From an uncultured Brevundimonas sp. (GTDB lineage Bacteria > Pseudomonadota > Alphaproteobacteria > Caulobacterales > Caulobacteraceae): 7,256 bases of DNA. Each line of letters begins with the position of its first letter. The first letter of the stretch is position 1. The stretch is from positions 1 to 7,256 of the forward strand of contig CAMLNT010000113.1 of NCBI GenBank assembly GCA_946481425.1. The letters are read 5' to 3'. Position numbers and translations under genes: made by a program. The notes beneath the pieces are model-generated. The model was not told the origin of the DNA and ran no database searches. It saw only the letters and a program-made list of their open reading frames with translations. Of the stretch, positions 1 through 6,856 are shown one piece after another.

Positions 1-1
1 G

Positions 2-463
2 GCGCACCTGCGGGCCAAGACGGCCCTCCGCGACCGGCTCCAGACCATGCTGGCCACGCGCGACGGCAACCTTCAGACCGTGCTGGAGGTCGAACGCGAA
101 CTGGCGCGGGTCCAGGCCGAGATCGATTCGGCCACCTCGACCCTGGCTGTGATGCGTGCCCGGATATCCATGTCGCGGGTCACGATGACCTATCAGTCGC
201 GCGGTGTCCTGGCGCCCGATGACGCCACCGCTCCGCTGTCTGACGCCCTGAGCAATGCGCTGCGCCTGTTCATGATGGGCCTGGCTTCGATCGTCACGGT
301 TCTCGCCTTCGCCCTGCCGTTCGCGCTGATCGTGGCGCCGATCGTATGGATCGTGTTTCGCGTCCGCAAACGCCGCCGCTCGGAACGCGCCGCACGGCGC
401 GCGGCGGCGGCGGCTTCAGATCAAGCCGCGGCGACCTCAGGCGATCCGCTGCATCCAGAATGA
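2..463 (+). CDS. DUF4349-type membrane protein, C-terminal fragment (5' end outside window)
   Basis: The reading frame is open from the left edge to the TGA at 461-463 and gives 153 residues; the true start lies upstream of the window. The visible part begins with a charged, probably coiled-coil stretch containing the pattern VLEVERELARVQAEID (codons from about 83), then a short beta-like segment (RISMSRVTMTYQ). This order is typical of DUF4349 proteins, where a helical hairpin is followed by a beta strand and a C-terminal membrane anchor. A long hydrophobic segment (about 274-354, from LRLFMMGLASIV to VWIVF) is the membrane span, followed by a basic cytoplasmic RKRRR cluster and an Ala-rich tail. 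The family has no firmly assigned biochemical role and is usually an inner-membrane lipoprotein-like or membrane-anchored protein. The last 27 bases overlap the 3' end of the methyltransferase gene on the other strand. Family assignment is from pattern recognition only. Confidence 0.78.
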   Translation, partial: AHLRAKTALRDRLQTMLATRDGNLQTVLEVERELARVQAEIDSATSTLAVMRARISMSRVTMTYQSRGVLAPDDATAPLSDALSNALRLFMMGLASIVTVLAFALPFALIVAPIVWIVFRVRKRRRSERAARRAAAAASDQAAATSGDPLHPE

Positions 464-2470
464 CCCGGGTCCGGGGCTCGGTCCGGTCCCGGGGAAGGCG
501 TCGTTGACCGCGTCGATCCAGCGGTCGCAGGCCGCCGACAGCGCCATGCGCGAGCGGAAGCTCGTATTGTAGGCCAAGAAGGCGTTCAGCAGCTGCTGCT
601 CGTTCCAGAAGATATGCCGATCCCGCGCCCACTCCGGCGGATACGGCAGCGGGAAGAAAATGTCGTGGACGTGGATCCACACGCCGGGCTTCAGCTTCGG
701 CAGGATATGGAAATACTCGTACTCCACGTCGCCGCCCGGCCGGATGATGTGGGTCGAGTCGATGAAGAGGATATCGCCAGCCTCGAGCGCCTCGAACTGC
801 TCGATCGGCACGGTCTCGACACCGACCGTAAGGTTTCGGGTCAGGCCTTTCGGGTTCAGGTCCAGGGCGAAGCTCGGATAGGGATCGATCGTTGTGAAGT
901 CGACCGGGCGGCCCTCGGCCGCGTTGCGCTCGCAGGCCTCTGCCATCGCCAGGGTCGAGAAACCGGTGCCAATCTCGATGATCCGCTTCGGCTTCTGCGT
1001 GCGGACCATGGCGTAGGCGACCTGCGCATCGAGCAGTCCGAAGGCCCCGCCGGCATACCAGCGCCCGTCTGTCGTTGGAGTCACACGATCGCGGAAGGCG
1101 GCCGTCTCCGACTGAACAGCCTTGAAGGCGTCCAGCAGCGCACGATGCTCGGCCTCGTCGATCGTGACGCCGTGCAGCGGATAGCGTGCCGCGAGCTGCG
1201 CATCGGTCAGGACATTCATGTCCGGGACCGGGCTGTAATAGTGGTTCGGCAGGACCGTGAATCCGGCCTGCTGCCAGCGCTTGAAGTGTCGCTTGTAGGC
1301 GGCGTCGTGATCCCAGCTCAGATAGACGTTCGGAGCCAGCACCTCGCACATCAGTTCGGCGAAGGCGTCGAAGTTGGCCGGATCGCGCGCGAAGGCGCGG
1401 AATTCGTCGATCGTGGCGGCACGGTTCTGTGGCGCCGGCGCCGCAGCACTGGCCCAGCCCAGCAGGGGGTCGGCCGACCGGAGCGGCGGCACGGGCTTCA
1501 GGGCGCCGCCCGACGGCTTGCGGAAAAGCAAGGTCAGCATTGCCTGACAGAAGCTGGGATGCAGCGGCAGACCCTTGCTGACGGCGTAGTCAGTCAGGGC
1601 CGCCTCCTCCGCGCGATAGTCGCCGTAGATGTTCTGTATCTCCGGGTCGTCCGCTGAGGAGACGAGATAGCCGGCGTAGTCGCGCCCGAGCGCCAGCTCG
1701 AACTCGTGGTAGCTGACCCCCTGATATCCCGATCGCACGAGCGCCATCTCGGCGGCCTCCTGGCCCTGGGCCAGATGGCTTTCCACATGCAGCCGGACGT
1801 CGGGCCGCTCGGTCCGGTCGTAATAGGCCAGGGCAAGTTCGGGCGGCAGCAGATTGTAGAACGGCAGGTCCGAGGTGTGGTGGTCCCAGTATGTCAGGCG
1901 GTTCGGTGTCTCGCCGACGAGCATGAACCCGCCCGGCTTCAACGCCGCCCATGCCGCCTTCAAGACCGACAGACGCTCCGACACCGTCATGTGCTCGAGC
2001 ACGGCGTAGAGGATCACCCCGTCGAGACCGGCGTGCTGGGCGAAGACGCCGGCCACCTGAGCGCCTTCGATCTGCCGGACCTCGGCGTTGACGACGCCGA
2101 GCAGTTCAAGCCTCAGGCGCGCGACGTCCAACGCCGCCGGCTCGAAGTCGTAGCCGGTCACATGATCGCAGACTGTCGCGAACGCAGCCGTAGTCGAGCC
2201 CGAGCCGCAGCCGATCTCGACGACCCGACCAGGGCGACCCATGTGCCGCTTCAGCCAAGGCACGAGGCTGCCGAGCACACCGTTGTAGCGGTAATAGGCG
2301 ATCGAACGATCGGCCTCCTCGAAGAAGGCGTCGTGAAGCTCGTCGCTGCGCGAACCACGCGCGGCCTTCATCAAGGCTGCGATGATTGGCGCATGCTGCG
2401 GATTGGATTCGTCCAGCGGAGCGGCGGCGGGCCGGTCAGTCAGGCCCTTGAAGATGTTCCAGCCGCTCAT
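437..2470 (-). CDS. double-domain class I SAM-dependent methyltransferase
   Basis: This 677-residue protein contains two separate SAM-binding Rossmann domains. The N-terminal one shows motif I VVEIGCGSGSTT (83-94), an acidic ribose-binding position in GYDFEP (106-111), DGVILYAVLEHM (150-161) and LKPGG (177-181). The C-terminal one resembles the Methyltransf_24 group: IIEIGTGFSTLAMAEA (497-512), TIDPYPS (527-533), FIDSTH (569-574), and KPGVWIHVHDIFFP (594-607) followed by WNEQQLLNAFL. A linker rich in Ala/Pro (about 320-350) precedes an HYYSPVPD segment (410-417) typical of stand-alone proteins of the second type. No signal peptide or membrane span is visible, so it is cytoplasmic. Such domains often modify sugars or small precursors in surface-glycan clusters, but the substrate cannot be read here. 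It lies 13 bp after ilvE. The ATG is preceded by AGGGGA at a 9-nt spacing. The two methyltransferase folds are clear; the biological role is unknown. Confidence 0.85.
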   Translation of the reverse strand: MSGWNIFKGLTDRPAAAPLDESNPQHAPIIAALMKAARGSRSDELHDAFFEEADRSIAYYRYNGVLGSLVPWLKRHMGRPGRVVEIGCGSGSTTAAFATVCDHVTGYDFEPAALDVARLRLELLGVVNAEVRQIEGAQVAGVFAQHAGLDGVILYAVLEHMTVSERLSVLKAAWAALKPGGFMLVGETPNRLTYWDHHTSDLPFYNLLPPELALAYYDRTERPDVRLHVESHLAQGQEAAEMALVRSGYQGVSYHEFELALGRDYAGYLVSSADDPEIQNIYGDYRAEEAALTDYAVSKGLPLHPSFCQAMLTLLFRKPSGGALKPVPPLRSADPLLGWASAAAPAPQNRAATIDEFRAFARDPANFDAFAELMCEVLAPNVYLSWDHDAAYKRHFKRWQQAGFTVLPNHYYSPVPDMNVLTDAQLAARYPLHGVTIDEAEHRALLDAFKAVQSETAAFRDRVTPTTDGRWYAGGAFGLLDAQVAYAMVRTQKPKRIIEIGTGFSTLAMAEACERNAAEGRPVDFTTIDPYPSFALDLNPKGLTRNLTVGVETVPIEQFEALEAGDILFIDSTHIIRPGGDVEYEYFHILPKLKPGVWIHVHDIFFPLPYPPEWARDRHIFWNEQQLLNAFLAYNTSFRSRMALSAACDRWIDAVNDAFPGTGPSPGPGSFWMQRIA
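464..493. terminator. strong inverted repeat between convergent genes, possible bidirectional terminator
   Basis: The arms CCCGGGTCCGG (464-474) and CCGGTCCCGGG (483-493) pair over 11 positions with a single T-T mismatch (470/487) and an 8-base loop. The repeat starts on the base after the TGA of the DUF4349-type gene and lies inside the last codons of the oppositely oriented methyltransferase gene, where it encodes a Gly/Pro/Ser-rich stretch. There is no T-run on either side, so it is not a textbook intrinsic terminator; a terminating or 3'-end-stabilising role is inference from position. Confidence 0.4.
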
Positions 2471-2479
2471 CCCGACCTG

Positions 2480-2485
2480 TCCCCT
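2480..2485 (-). promoter_or_regulatory. ribosome binding site of the methyltransferase gene, overlapping the ilvE stop
   Basis: On the minus strand AGGGGA lies 9 nt before the ATG at 2470-2468. Its first two bases are the last two bases of the ilvE TAG stop codon. This fixes the start choice and suggests that ribosomes ending on ilvE can re-initiate on the methyltransferase (coupling is inference). Confidence 0.65.
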
Positions 2486-3362
2486 AGAGCTGACCGCGCA
2501 CCAGCTTGCCGTAGTCTTCCATCAGCCCTAGCGACAAGTCACCCGGGGTGAAGCGGTATTCCCCGATTTCGGCGACTGGCGTGACTTCCGCCGCCGTGCC
2601 GGTGACGAAGCACTCCGAGAAGGTAGCCAGCTCTTCGGGCAGGATGTCGCGGACGATCACCTCGATGCCCCGGGCCTTGGCCATCTCGATGATGGTCTGG
2701 CGCGTGATACCGTCCAGAATGGCGTCGATGCGCGGCGTATGCAGCGCCCCGTCGCGCACGAAGAAGACGTTGGCGCCGGTCGCCTCGGCCACATAGCCGC
2801 GCCAGTCCAGCATCATGGCGTCCGAATAGCCGCGGCGCTCCGCGGCCATCTTGGCCATTGTGCAGATCATGTAGAGCCCGGCGGCCTTGGCCGTGGAGGG
2901 CGCGGTTTGCGGGTCCGGCCGGCGCCACTTGGCCCACTCGATACGAATGCCCTTCTTCTTGGTTTCAGGATCGAAGTAGCTCGGCCATTCCCACACGGCG
3001 ATGGCGACGCGGGTCTTGGTGTGAAAAGCGGAGACGCTCACTTGCTCCGGGCCGCGGAAAGCCACGGGGCGGACATAGCAGTCTTCCAGGCCCATGCGCT
3101 CGCAGGTCGCCTTGCAGGCGGCGTCGATCTCGGCCACGCTGAAGGGGATCTCGAAATCCAGGAGGTTGGCGGAACGGTGCAGGCGTTCGGAATGCTCGGT
3201 CAGTTTGAAGATCTGGCCTGCGTACATTCGCTCGCCTTCAAAAACCGAGGACCCGTAATGCAGGGCGTGGGTCAGGACGTGGGTCTTGGCTTCGCGCCAC
3301 GGCACGAAGTCGCCATCCATCCAGATCCATCCGTCGCGGTCGTCGAAGGGAACGAAGTCCAT
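2484..3362 (-). CDS. ilvE: branched-chain amino acid aminotransferase
   Basis: This PLP-dependent fold-type IV transaminase interconverts leucine, isoleucine and valine with their 2-keto acids, using glutamate/2-oxoglutarate, in the cytoplasm. The 292-residue length is normal for IlvE. Landmarks are HALHYGSSVFEGER (32-45), the PLP-anchoring Lys159 in STAKAAGLY (156-164), GYSDAMMLD (178-186), VAEATGANVFFV (191-202) with Glu193 at the cofactor-nitrogen position, DGITRQTI (217-224) and the phosphate-binding VTGTAAEVTPV (253-263). The sequence style matches the alphaproteobacterial IlvE group; a related D-amino acid or 4-amino-4-deoxychorismate role is less likely given length and motifs. The ATG has GGGAG 10 nt and AGGA 3 nt upstream. 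A promoter is visible in the divergent region toward the response regulator. The gene leads a probable two-gene operon with the downstream methyltransferase. Confidence 0.93.
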   Translation of the reverse strand: MDFVPFDDRDGWIWMDGDFVPWREAKTHVLTHALHYGSSVFEGERMYAGQIFKLTEHSERLHRSANLLDFEIPFSVAEIDAACKATCERMGLEDCYVRPVAFRGPEQVSVSAFHTKTRVAIAVWEWPSYFDPETKKKGIRIEWAKWRRPDPQTAPSTAKAAGLYMICTMAKMAAERRGYSDAMMLDWRGYVAEATGANVFFVRDGALHTPRIDAILDGITRQTIIEMAKARGIEVIVRDILPEELATFSECFVTGTAAEVTPVAEIGEYRFTPGDLSLGLMEDYGKLVRGQL

Positions 3363-3406
3363 TGATCCTGAGCTCCCGGTTACAAGGCTTCTTGCGGCCC
3401 GGCGCG

Positions 3407-3435
3407 GTTAGACGCGCTGGCGCCTGCCCGGTCAA
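3407..3435 (-). promoter_or_regulatory. predicted housekeeping promoter of ilvE
   Basis: On the minus strand TTGACC (3435-3430) and TCTAAC (3412-3407) are separated by exactly 17 bp, matching 5 of 6 and 4 of 6 bases of the general -35/-10 consensus; TTGAC followed by a CTAAC-type -10 also suits alphaproteobacterial housekeeping promoters. Transcription would start near 3400, giving a leader of about 38 nt before the ilvE ATG. Confidence 0.6.
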
Positions 3436-3441
3436 GCCGGG
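3427..3441. repeat. short inverted repeat over the ilvE -35 box, possible operator
   Basis: CCCGG (3427-3431) and CCGGG (3437-3441) flank a 5-base centre and overlap the predicted ilvE -35 element. The repeat ends 9 bp before the response regulator ATG. Such a position would allow a bound regulator to affect both divergent genes, but a 5-bp GC-only arm can occur by chance in DNA this rich in GC. I saw no clear promoter for the plus-strand regulator gene in the same 88-bp gap (3363-3450). Confidence 0.25.
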
Positions 3442-3450
3442 TCCGGCGCG

Positions 3451-4155
3451 ATGACGGAGGCGGGATCGGGCGTAAGCCAGCGCCATCTTCTGGTCGTCGA
3501 TGACGACGACCGCATTCGTGATCTGCTGAAGCAGTACCTCAGTCGCGCCGGCTTTCGGGTCACGGGGGCGTCGGATGCGGCGGCCGCGCGCCGACTGACC
3601 GCCCTGCTCGACTTCGACCTGATGATCCTCGATGTCATGATGCCGGGTGAGGACGGGTTTTCGTTCGTGAAGTGGCTTCGGGCCCAGCCGGGGCTCGCGT
3701 CGGCGCCGGTGCTCATGCTGACCGCGCGAGGTCTGGCGGCCGATCGGATCGAAGGGTTGTCGCTCGGCGCCGACGATTACCTATCCAAACCGTTCGAACC
3801 CAAGGAGTTGTTGCTGCGTGTCGAGGCCATTCTGCGGCGCGCGGGACCTCCCCCGGGCGTGGCGCGCGAGATCCGTCTCGGCGCCTGCACCTTCGACATG
3901 GAGCGCCTGGAACTGAGCCGAGACGGCAAGCCTGTCCGTCTCACCGAGGCCGAAGGCCAGCTTCTGAAGGCCTTGGCGCTCAGCGCGAATGCGCCGGTCG
4001 AGCGCCATGTGCTGGCGTCGTCCGGCGCCGATGCGGCCGGTCGGGCCGTGGACGTTCAGGTCACGCGCCTGCGCCGCAAGATCGAGGACGATCCCAAGAC
4101 GCCGCGTTATCTCCAGACCGTGCGCGGCATCGGCTATATGCTCGCGCCGGACTGA
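3451..4155 (+). CDS. OmpR-family DNA-binding response regulator
   Basis: This 234-residue two-domain regulator takes a phosphoryl group from a histidine kinase and binds DNA. The receiver domain (about 12-128) has the acidic pair Asp17-Asp18 in VVDDDD, the phosphoacceptor Asp61 in LMILDVMMPGEDG, Thr91 in LMLTAR and Lys113 in DDYLSKPFEPKEL, so every phosphorylation residue is present. The C-terminal winged helix (about 138-232) carries LTEAEGQLLKAL, then VDVQVTRLRRKIEDDP (recognition helix region) and TVRGIGYML. The partner kinase gene begins 7 bp downstream. The ATG at 3451 is the only good start after an in-frame stop at 3409-3411, but it has only a weak ribosome binding site, so a leaderless or short-leader mRNA is possible. 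In overall style it resembles the PetR/OmpR regulators of alphaproteobacteria; exact orthology is not proven here. Target genes are unknown. Confidence 0.92.
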   Translation: MTEAGSGVSQRHLLVVDDDDRIRDLLKQYLSRAGFRVTGASDAAAARRLTALLDFDLMILDVMMPGEDGFSFVKWLRAQPGLASAPVLMLTARGLAADRIEGLSLGADDYLSKPFEPKELLLRVEAILRRAGPPPGVAREIRLGACTFDMERLELSRDGKPVRLTEAEGQLLKALALSANAPVERHVLASSGADAAGRAVDVQVTRLRRKIEDDPKTPRYLQTVRGIGYMLAPD

Positions 4156-4162
4156 CCCGAAG

Positions 4163-5512
4163 GTGAGCGCCTCCACCCCCAAGATTTGGGCTCGCCTGTT
4201 GAGACGGCGGCTGCCGACCTCGCTCTGGGGCCGCGCACTGCTGATCATCGTGCTGCCGGTCGCCCTCATGCAGGTCGCCGTCACCTGGGCGTTCTTCGAG
4301 GCGCATTGGGAAACCGTGACGGCGCGCCTGTCCGAGGGTCTTGCCGGCGACGTCGCCTGGGTCGTCGAGAGCTACCGCGACGAACCAACGCTCGAGCATC
4401 TGGCGGAGATTGCGGACCAGGCCGAGCGCACGATGCAACTGTCCGTGGCCCTGCGCGAAGACACCGGCCTGCCGACACGCACCCGTCCTGCCTTCTTCGC
4501 CGCGCTGGATCGCTCGATGGAACGTGCGCTGGACGAGCGCCTCTCGCCCCAGCCTTTCTGGTTCGACACTACGCGCTATCCGAACCACGTCGAGATACAG
4601 GTCGAGGTCGACCGCGGCGTGCTTCGTATCATCGCGCCGCGCGAACGAGCCTTCGCCACGCGCGGCCATATCTTCATCCTGTGGCTCGGGGGCGCGACGG
4701 TGCTGCTGACCACCATCGCCATCCTGTTCATCCGGAATCAGGTCCGGGCCATCGAACGCCTGGCCGACGCCGCCGAGGCGTTCGGCAAGGGCGAAGAGGA
4801 TGTCGCCTTCAAGCCTCACGGGGCGCGCGAGGTCCGGCGTGCCGCCAGCGCATTCCTGGACATGCGAGAGCGAATCCAGCGCCACATCGATCAGAGGACC
4901 GCCCTGCTCGCCTCGGTCAGCCATGACCTGCGCACCCCGCTCACACGGCTCAAGCTCGAACTTGCTCTGGCAAGCCCGACCCGGGAAACGGCCGCCATGG
5001 CGTCGGACCTGGCCGAGATGGAGCACATGATCGACGAATACCTCGCCTTCGCTCAGGGGGAAGCCGGCGAGGCGGCCGAGCTGGCTGATGTCTCCGCGCT
5101 CTGTGAAGCGGCGGCCACGGACGCGCGGCGCGCCGGGGCTGCAGCCGTCGAGGTCGAGGTCCCACCCGGCTTGCGAGTCACGGCGCGGCCCGGCGGCCTG
5201 CGACGAGCGCTCAGCAACCTGGTGGACAATGCGGCCACCCACGGCCGCACAGTGGCCATCTCGGCCCGCCGGCGGGCGGGGGGCGGGGTCGAGATTGCCG
5301 TCGAGGACGACGGGCCGGGCATTCCACCCAAATCGTACGAGGAGGCGTTCAAGCCCTTCTCCCGACTCGACCCTTCCCGAAACCAGAATCGCAAGGGCGT
5401 CGGCCTCGGGCTGGCGATCGCCCGCGACGTGGCGCGCAGCCACGGCGGAGACGTTGTCCTCGACCAGTCCTCGCTGGGCGGTCTAAAAGCGGTGATCCAC
5501 CTACCCGGCTAG
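4163..5512 (+). CDS. EnvZ-like membrane sensor histidine kinase
   Basis: From the GTG at 4163 this encodes 449 residues. The order is a basic N-terminus, TM1 (about 24-44), a periplasmic sensor region (45-168), TM2 (about 169-190), a HAMP linker (191-243), HisKA with the phospho-accepting His254 in SVSHDLRTPLTRLKLEL, and the ATPase domain with N-box Asn356 in SNLVDNA, G1 box DDGPGI (382-387), FKPFSRLDPSRNQN and G2 box GVGLGLAIA (412-420). It should autophosphorylate at the inner membrane and pass phosphate to the response regulator encoded 7 bp upstream. The frame stays open upstream to an ATG at 3989, but that part runs inside the regulator gene. GTG at 4163 gives the short basic lead expected before TM1 in this family; its ribosome binding site is poor, suggesting coupling to the upstream gene. 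The periplasmic part has no sensor domain I can name. Confidence 0.9.
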   Translation: MSASTPKIWARLLRRRLPTSLWGRALLIIVLPVALMQVAVTWAFFEAHWETVTARLSEGLAGDVAWVVESYRDEPTLEHLAEIADQAERTMQLSVALREDTGLPTRTRPAFFAALDRSMERALDERLSPQPFWFDTTRYPNHVEIQVEVDRGVLRIIAPRERAFATRGHIFILWLGGATVLLTTIAILFIRNQVRAIERLADAAEAFGKGEEDVAFKPHGAREVRRAASAFLDMRERIQRHIDQRTALLASVSHDLRTPLTRLKLELALASPTRETAAMASDLAEMEHMIDEYLAFAQGEAGEAAELADVSALCEAAATDARRAGAAAVEVEVPPGLRVTARPGGLRRALSNLVDNAATHGRTVAISARRRAGGGVEIAVEDDGPGIPPKSYEEAFKPFSRLDPSRNQNRKGVGLGLAIARDVARSHGGDVVLDQSSLGGLKAVIHLPG

Positions 5513-5533
5513 ACGAGGCTGCACGCGGGCCGG

Positions 5534-5553
5534 CTGCCCTTGCGCGAAGGCAG
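5534..5553. terminator. hairpin between convergent kinase and proC genes
   Basis: The 44-bp gap between the kinase stop and the proC stop holds arms CTGCCCTT (5534-5541) and AAGGCAG (5547-5553), giving a 7-bp stem with one bulged C and a GCGCG loop. No T-run follows on either strand. Its position between two converging stop codons suggests a transcript-end hairpin serving both genes; this is inference. Confidence 0.35.
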
Positions 5554-5556
5554 ATC

Positions 5557-6342
5557 CTATGGAGCGGCCAGTTCTCTGGCCCGCGAAAGCGCCGCGGCGA
5601 CAGTGGCTTCTATCAGCCGACTGAGTTCCGGCTCGAGGACGCTGAGGCCGGCCTGCGTCGTTCCGCCGGGCGACGCCACCTCGGCGATAAGGGCGTCGGG
5701 ATCAACCGACCCATCGAGCCGGGCCAGAGCGCCCTCGGTCGTGCCGACCGCCAGGGTCAGCGCCTGTTCGGCTGATAGGCCCTGGGCGATCCCGGCCCGC
5801 GCCAGCGCGCGCACGAAGGCGTAGGCATAGGCTGCGCCGGAGCCCGAGACGGCCGTCGCGACATCGATCAGGTCCTCGTCCGCAAGCCTCACGAGCTGGG
5901 CGATTGGATCGAACAGCCGCTGCGCGGCGGCGTTGGCCTGTTCGCTCTCTGTCCAGTAGCCGGCCACGCCACGCGCGACAGATACGGCCGTCGTGGGCAT
6001 CACCCGCGCCAACGAACGCTGACCGAAGACCTCGCGCAGCGATGCCGCCCGCACGCCCGCCATGACCGATACAATCGACGTCTCGTGCGAAAGCCGAGGC
6101 ACCAGGTTGCCCGCTACATCGCGCCACTTGGCCGGCTTGACGGCCAGGACGACGGTCCCGATTCCCTCCGGGGGAGTGGGAGCATGGACAGCGCCTCGCG
6201 CGACCGCTCGCTCGATCGGCGGCTTCATCGAGGGCGACTGGATGGCGATCTGTGCCGGGGGCACAGCCTCCGTCTTGAGCCAACCGTCGAGGATCGCCCC
6301 GCCGAGACGGCCACACCCCACGAGCAGGACGGAAGACGTCAC
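5557..6342 (-). CDS. proC: pyrroline-5-carboxylate reductase
   Basis: ProC catalyses the last step of proline synthesis, reduction of 1-pyrroline-5-carboxylate to L-proline with NAD(P)H, in the cytoplasm. From the GTG at 6342 the protein has 261 residues, close to the family norm of about 270. An N-terminal Rossmann motif VLLVGCGRLGG (5-15) is followed by VVLAVKP (64-70), SVMAGV (92-97), RVMPTTAVSVARG (113-125), the substrate-site AVSGSGAAY (164-172) and the signature EVASPGGTTQAGL (221-233). MPTTA and SGSGAAY differ slightly from the usual MPNTP and SGSGPAY, a mild divergence that does not suggest inactivity. The open frame extends 41 codons further upstream to an ATG at 6465, but that stretch is Arg-rich, lies inside ybjN and does not resemble ProC. 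The GTG follows the ybjN stop by 4 bp, so co-translation is likely. Confidence 0.92.
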   Translation of the reverse strand: MTSSVLLVGCGRLGGAILDGWLKTEAVPPAQIAIQSPSMKPPIERAVARGAVHAPTPPEGIGTVVLAVKPAKWRDVAGNLVPRLSHETSIVSVMAGVRAASLREVFGQRSLARVMPTTAVSVARGVAGYWTESEQANAAAQRLFDPIAQLVRLADEDLIDVATAVSGSGAAYAYAFVRALARAGIAQGLSAEQALTLAVGTTEGALARLDGSVDPDALIAEVASPGGTTQAGLSVLEPELSRLIEATVAAALSRARELAAP

Positions 6343-6346
6343 GGCC

Positions 6347-6850
6347 TCAGGCCGAGCCGACGGTCTCGAACATGCAGGCGTCCAGCGCCTCGACCGGGCT
6401 CTTGGCGCCGCGCAGCAGGAAGTCAAAGGCCGGATGGAACCGGTCCGCCGTCTCGACCGCCGCATCGATCATGGCCGCGGCCTGGGCAAGCGTCGGGCGC
6501 TCACCGTCCGGCAGGGACAGGGCGTGACGGAACACGATCTCGCCATCCTCGGTCCAGATCTCGAAATGCCCGAGCCAGACGCGCTGGTTGATCAGGGCGA
6601 CCAGCTCGTGCAGCGCCGCGCGCTTGGACTTCGTGGCTTTGAGGTCGAGGGAACAGCAAATCTGCAGGCAGTCGCCTTCGGGGCGCCAGGCGAACCACAG
6701 TTCGTAGTCCTTCCAGGCTCCGGCGATCGAGAAGGCCAGATCACCGTCGCCGATGCGATCGAAAGGCAGGTTCTCGGCTACCAGCACGTGTTCGACGATG
6801 TCGAGCGGATCGTGCGGAGCTTCGAATTCCTCAGTGGTCGGCGCGTCCAT
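6347..6850 (-). CDS. YbjN-domain protein
   Basis: This is a 167-residue protein of the YbjN family (PF10722-type). Visible landmarks are DPLDIVEHVLVAENLPFDR (14-32), DYELWFAWRPEGD (48-60), LQICCSLDLK (62-71), a central helix KRAALHELVALINQRVWLGHFEIW (76-99) and the C-terminal FHPAFDFLLRGAKSP (138-152) ending in ETVGSA. No signal peptide or membrane span is seen. E. coli YbjN has been linked to stress and motility phenotypes, and the fold resembles type III secretion chaperones, but the biochemical role of the alphaproteobacterial version is not settled. The gene precedes proC with 4 bp between them. Its ATG at 6850 has GAGAGGA about 6 nt upstream, a good ribosome binding site. The close spacing with proC suggests shared transcription, not necessarily a shared pathway. 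Confidence 0.9.
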   Translation of the reverse strand: MDAPTTEEFEAPHDPLDIVEHVLVAENLPFDRIGDGDLAFSIAGAWKDYELWFAWRPEGDCLQICCSLDLKATKSKRAALHELVALINQRVWLGHFEIWTEDGEIVFRHALSLPDGERPTLAQAAAMIDAAVETADRFHPAFDFLLRGAKSPVEALDACMFETVGSA

Positions 6851-6856
6851 ACTCGA

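Noticed and set aside
364..415. Repeated GCG/CGC run suggesting a low-complexity repeat
   Set aside because: It is in frame and encodes the basic and Ala-rich tail after the membrane span; nothing beyond codon bias is needed to explain it.
294..1349. 351-codon minus-strand frame in a different phase from the methyltransferase
   Set aside because: Arg/Gly/Pro-heavy composition typical of a shifted frame of GC-rich DNA; the C-terminal methyltransferase domain in the neighbouring phase is unambiguous.
614..1657. 347-codon open frame on the + strand, opposite the methyltransferase gene
   Set aside because: Its translation is rich in Arg, Gly and Val with no recognisable motif, and the opposite frame encodes clear methyltransferase motifs. 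Long antisense frames are expected in GC-rich coding DNA.
1706..2551. 281-codon open frame on the + strand opposite the methyltransferase N-terminal half
   Set aside because: It lies across the SAM-binding motif region of the real gene and shows no domain; it also runs across the ilvE/methyltransferase junction.
2739..3365. 208-codon + strand frame opposite ilvE
   Set aside because: It is the reverse complement of conserved IlvE motifs; the composition is Gly/His/Val-rich and there is no promoter or ribosome binding site.
3989..4162. N-terminal extension of the histidine kinase to an upstream ATG
   Set aside because: The 58 extra residues are Arg/Ser/Pro-rich and lie out of frame within the response regulator's DNA-binding domain; family members begin shortly before the first membrane span.
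4061..5443. 460-codon open frame antisense to the histidine kinase
   Set aside because: It mirrors the kinase coding sequence, which has all H, N, G1 and G2 boxes; the antisense product has no coherent motif.
6343..6465. N-terminal extension of ProC to an upstream ATG
   Set aside because: The 41 extra residues are Arg-rich, lie inside ybjN in another frame, and would displace the Rossmann motif from its usual place within the first 15 residues.
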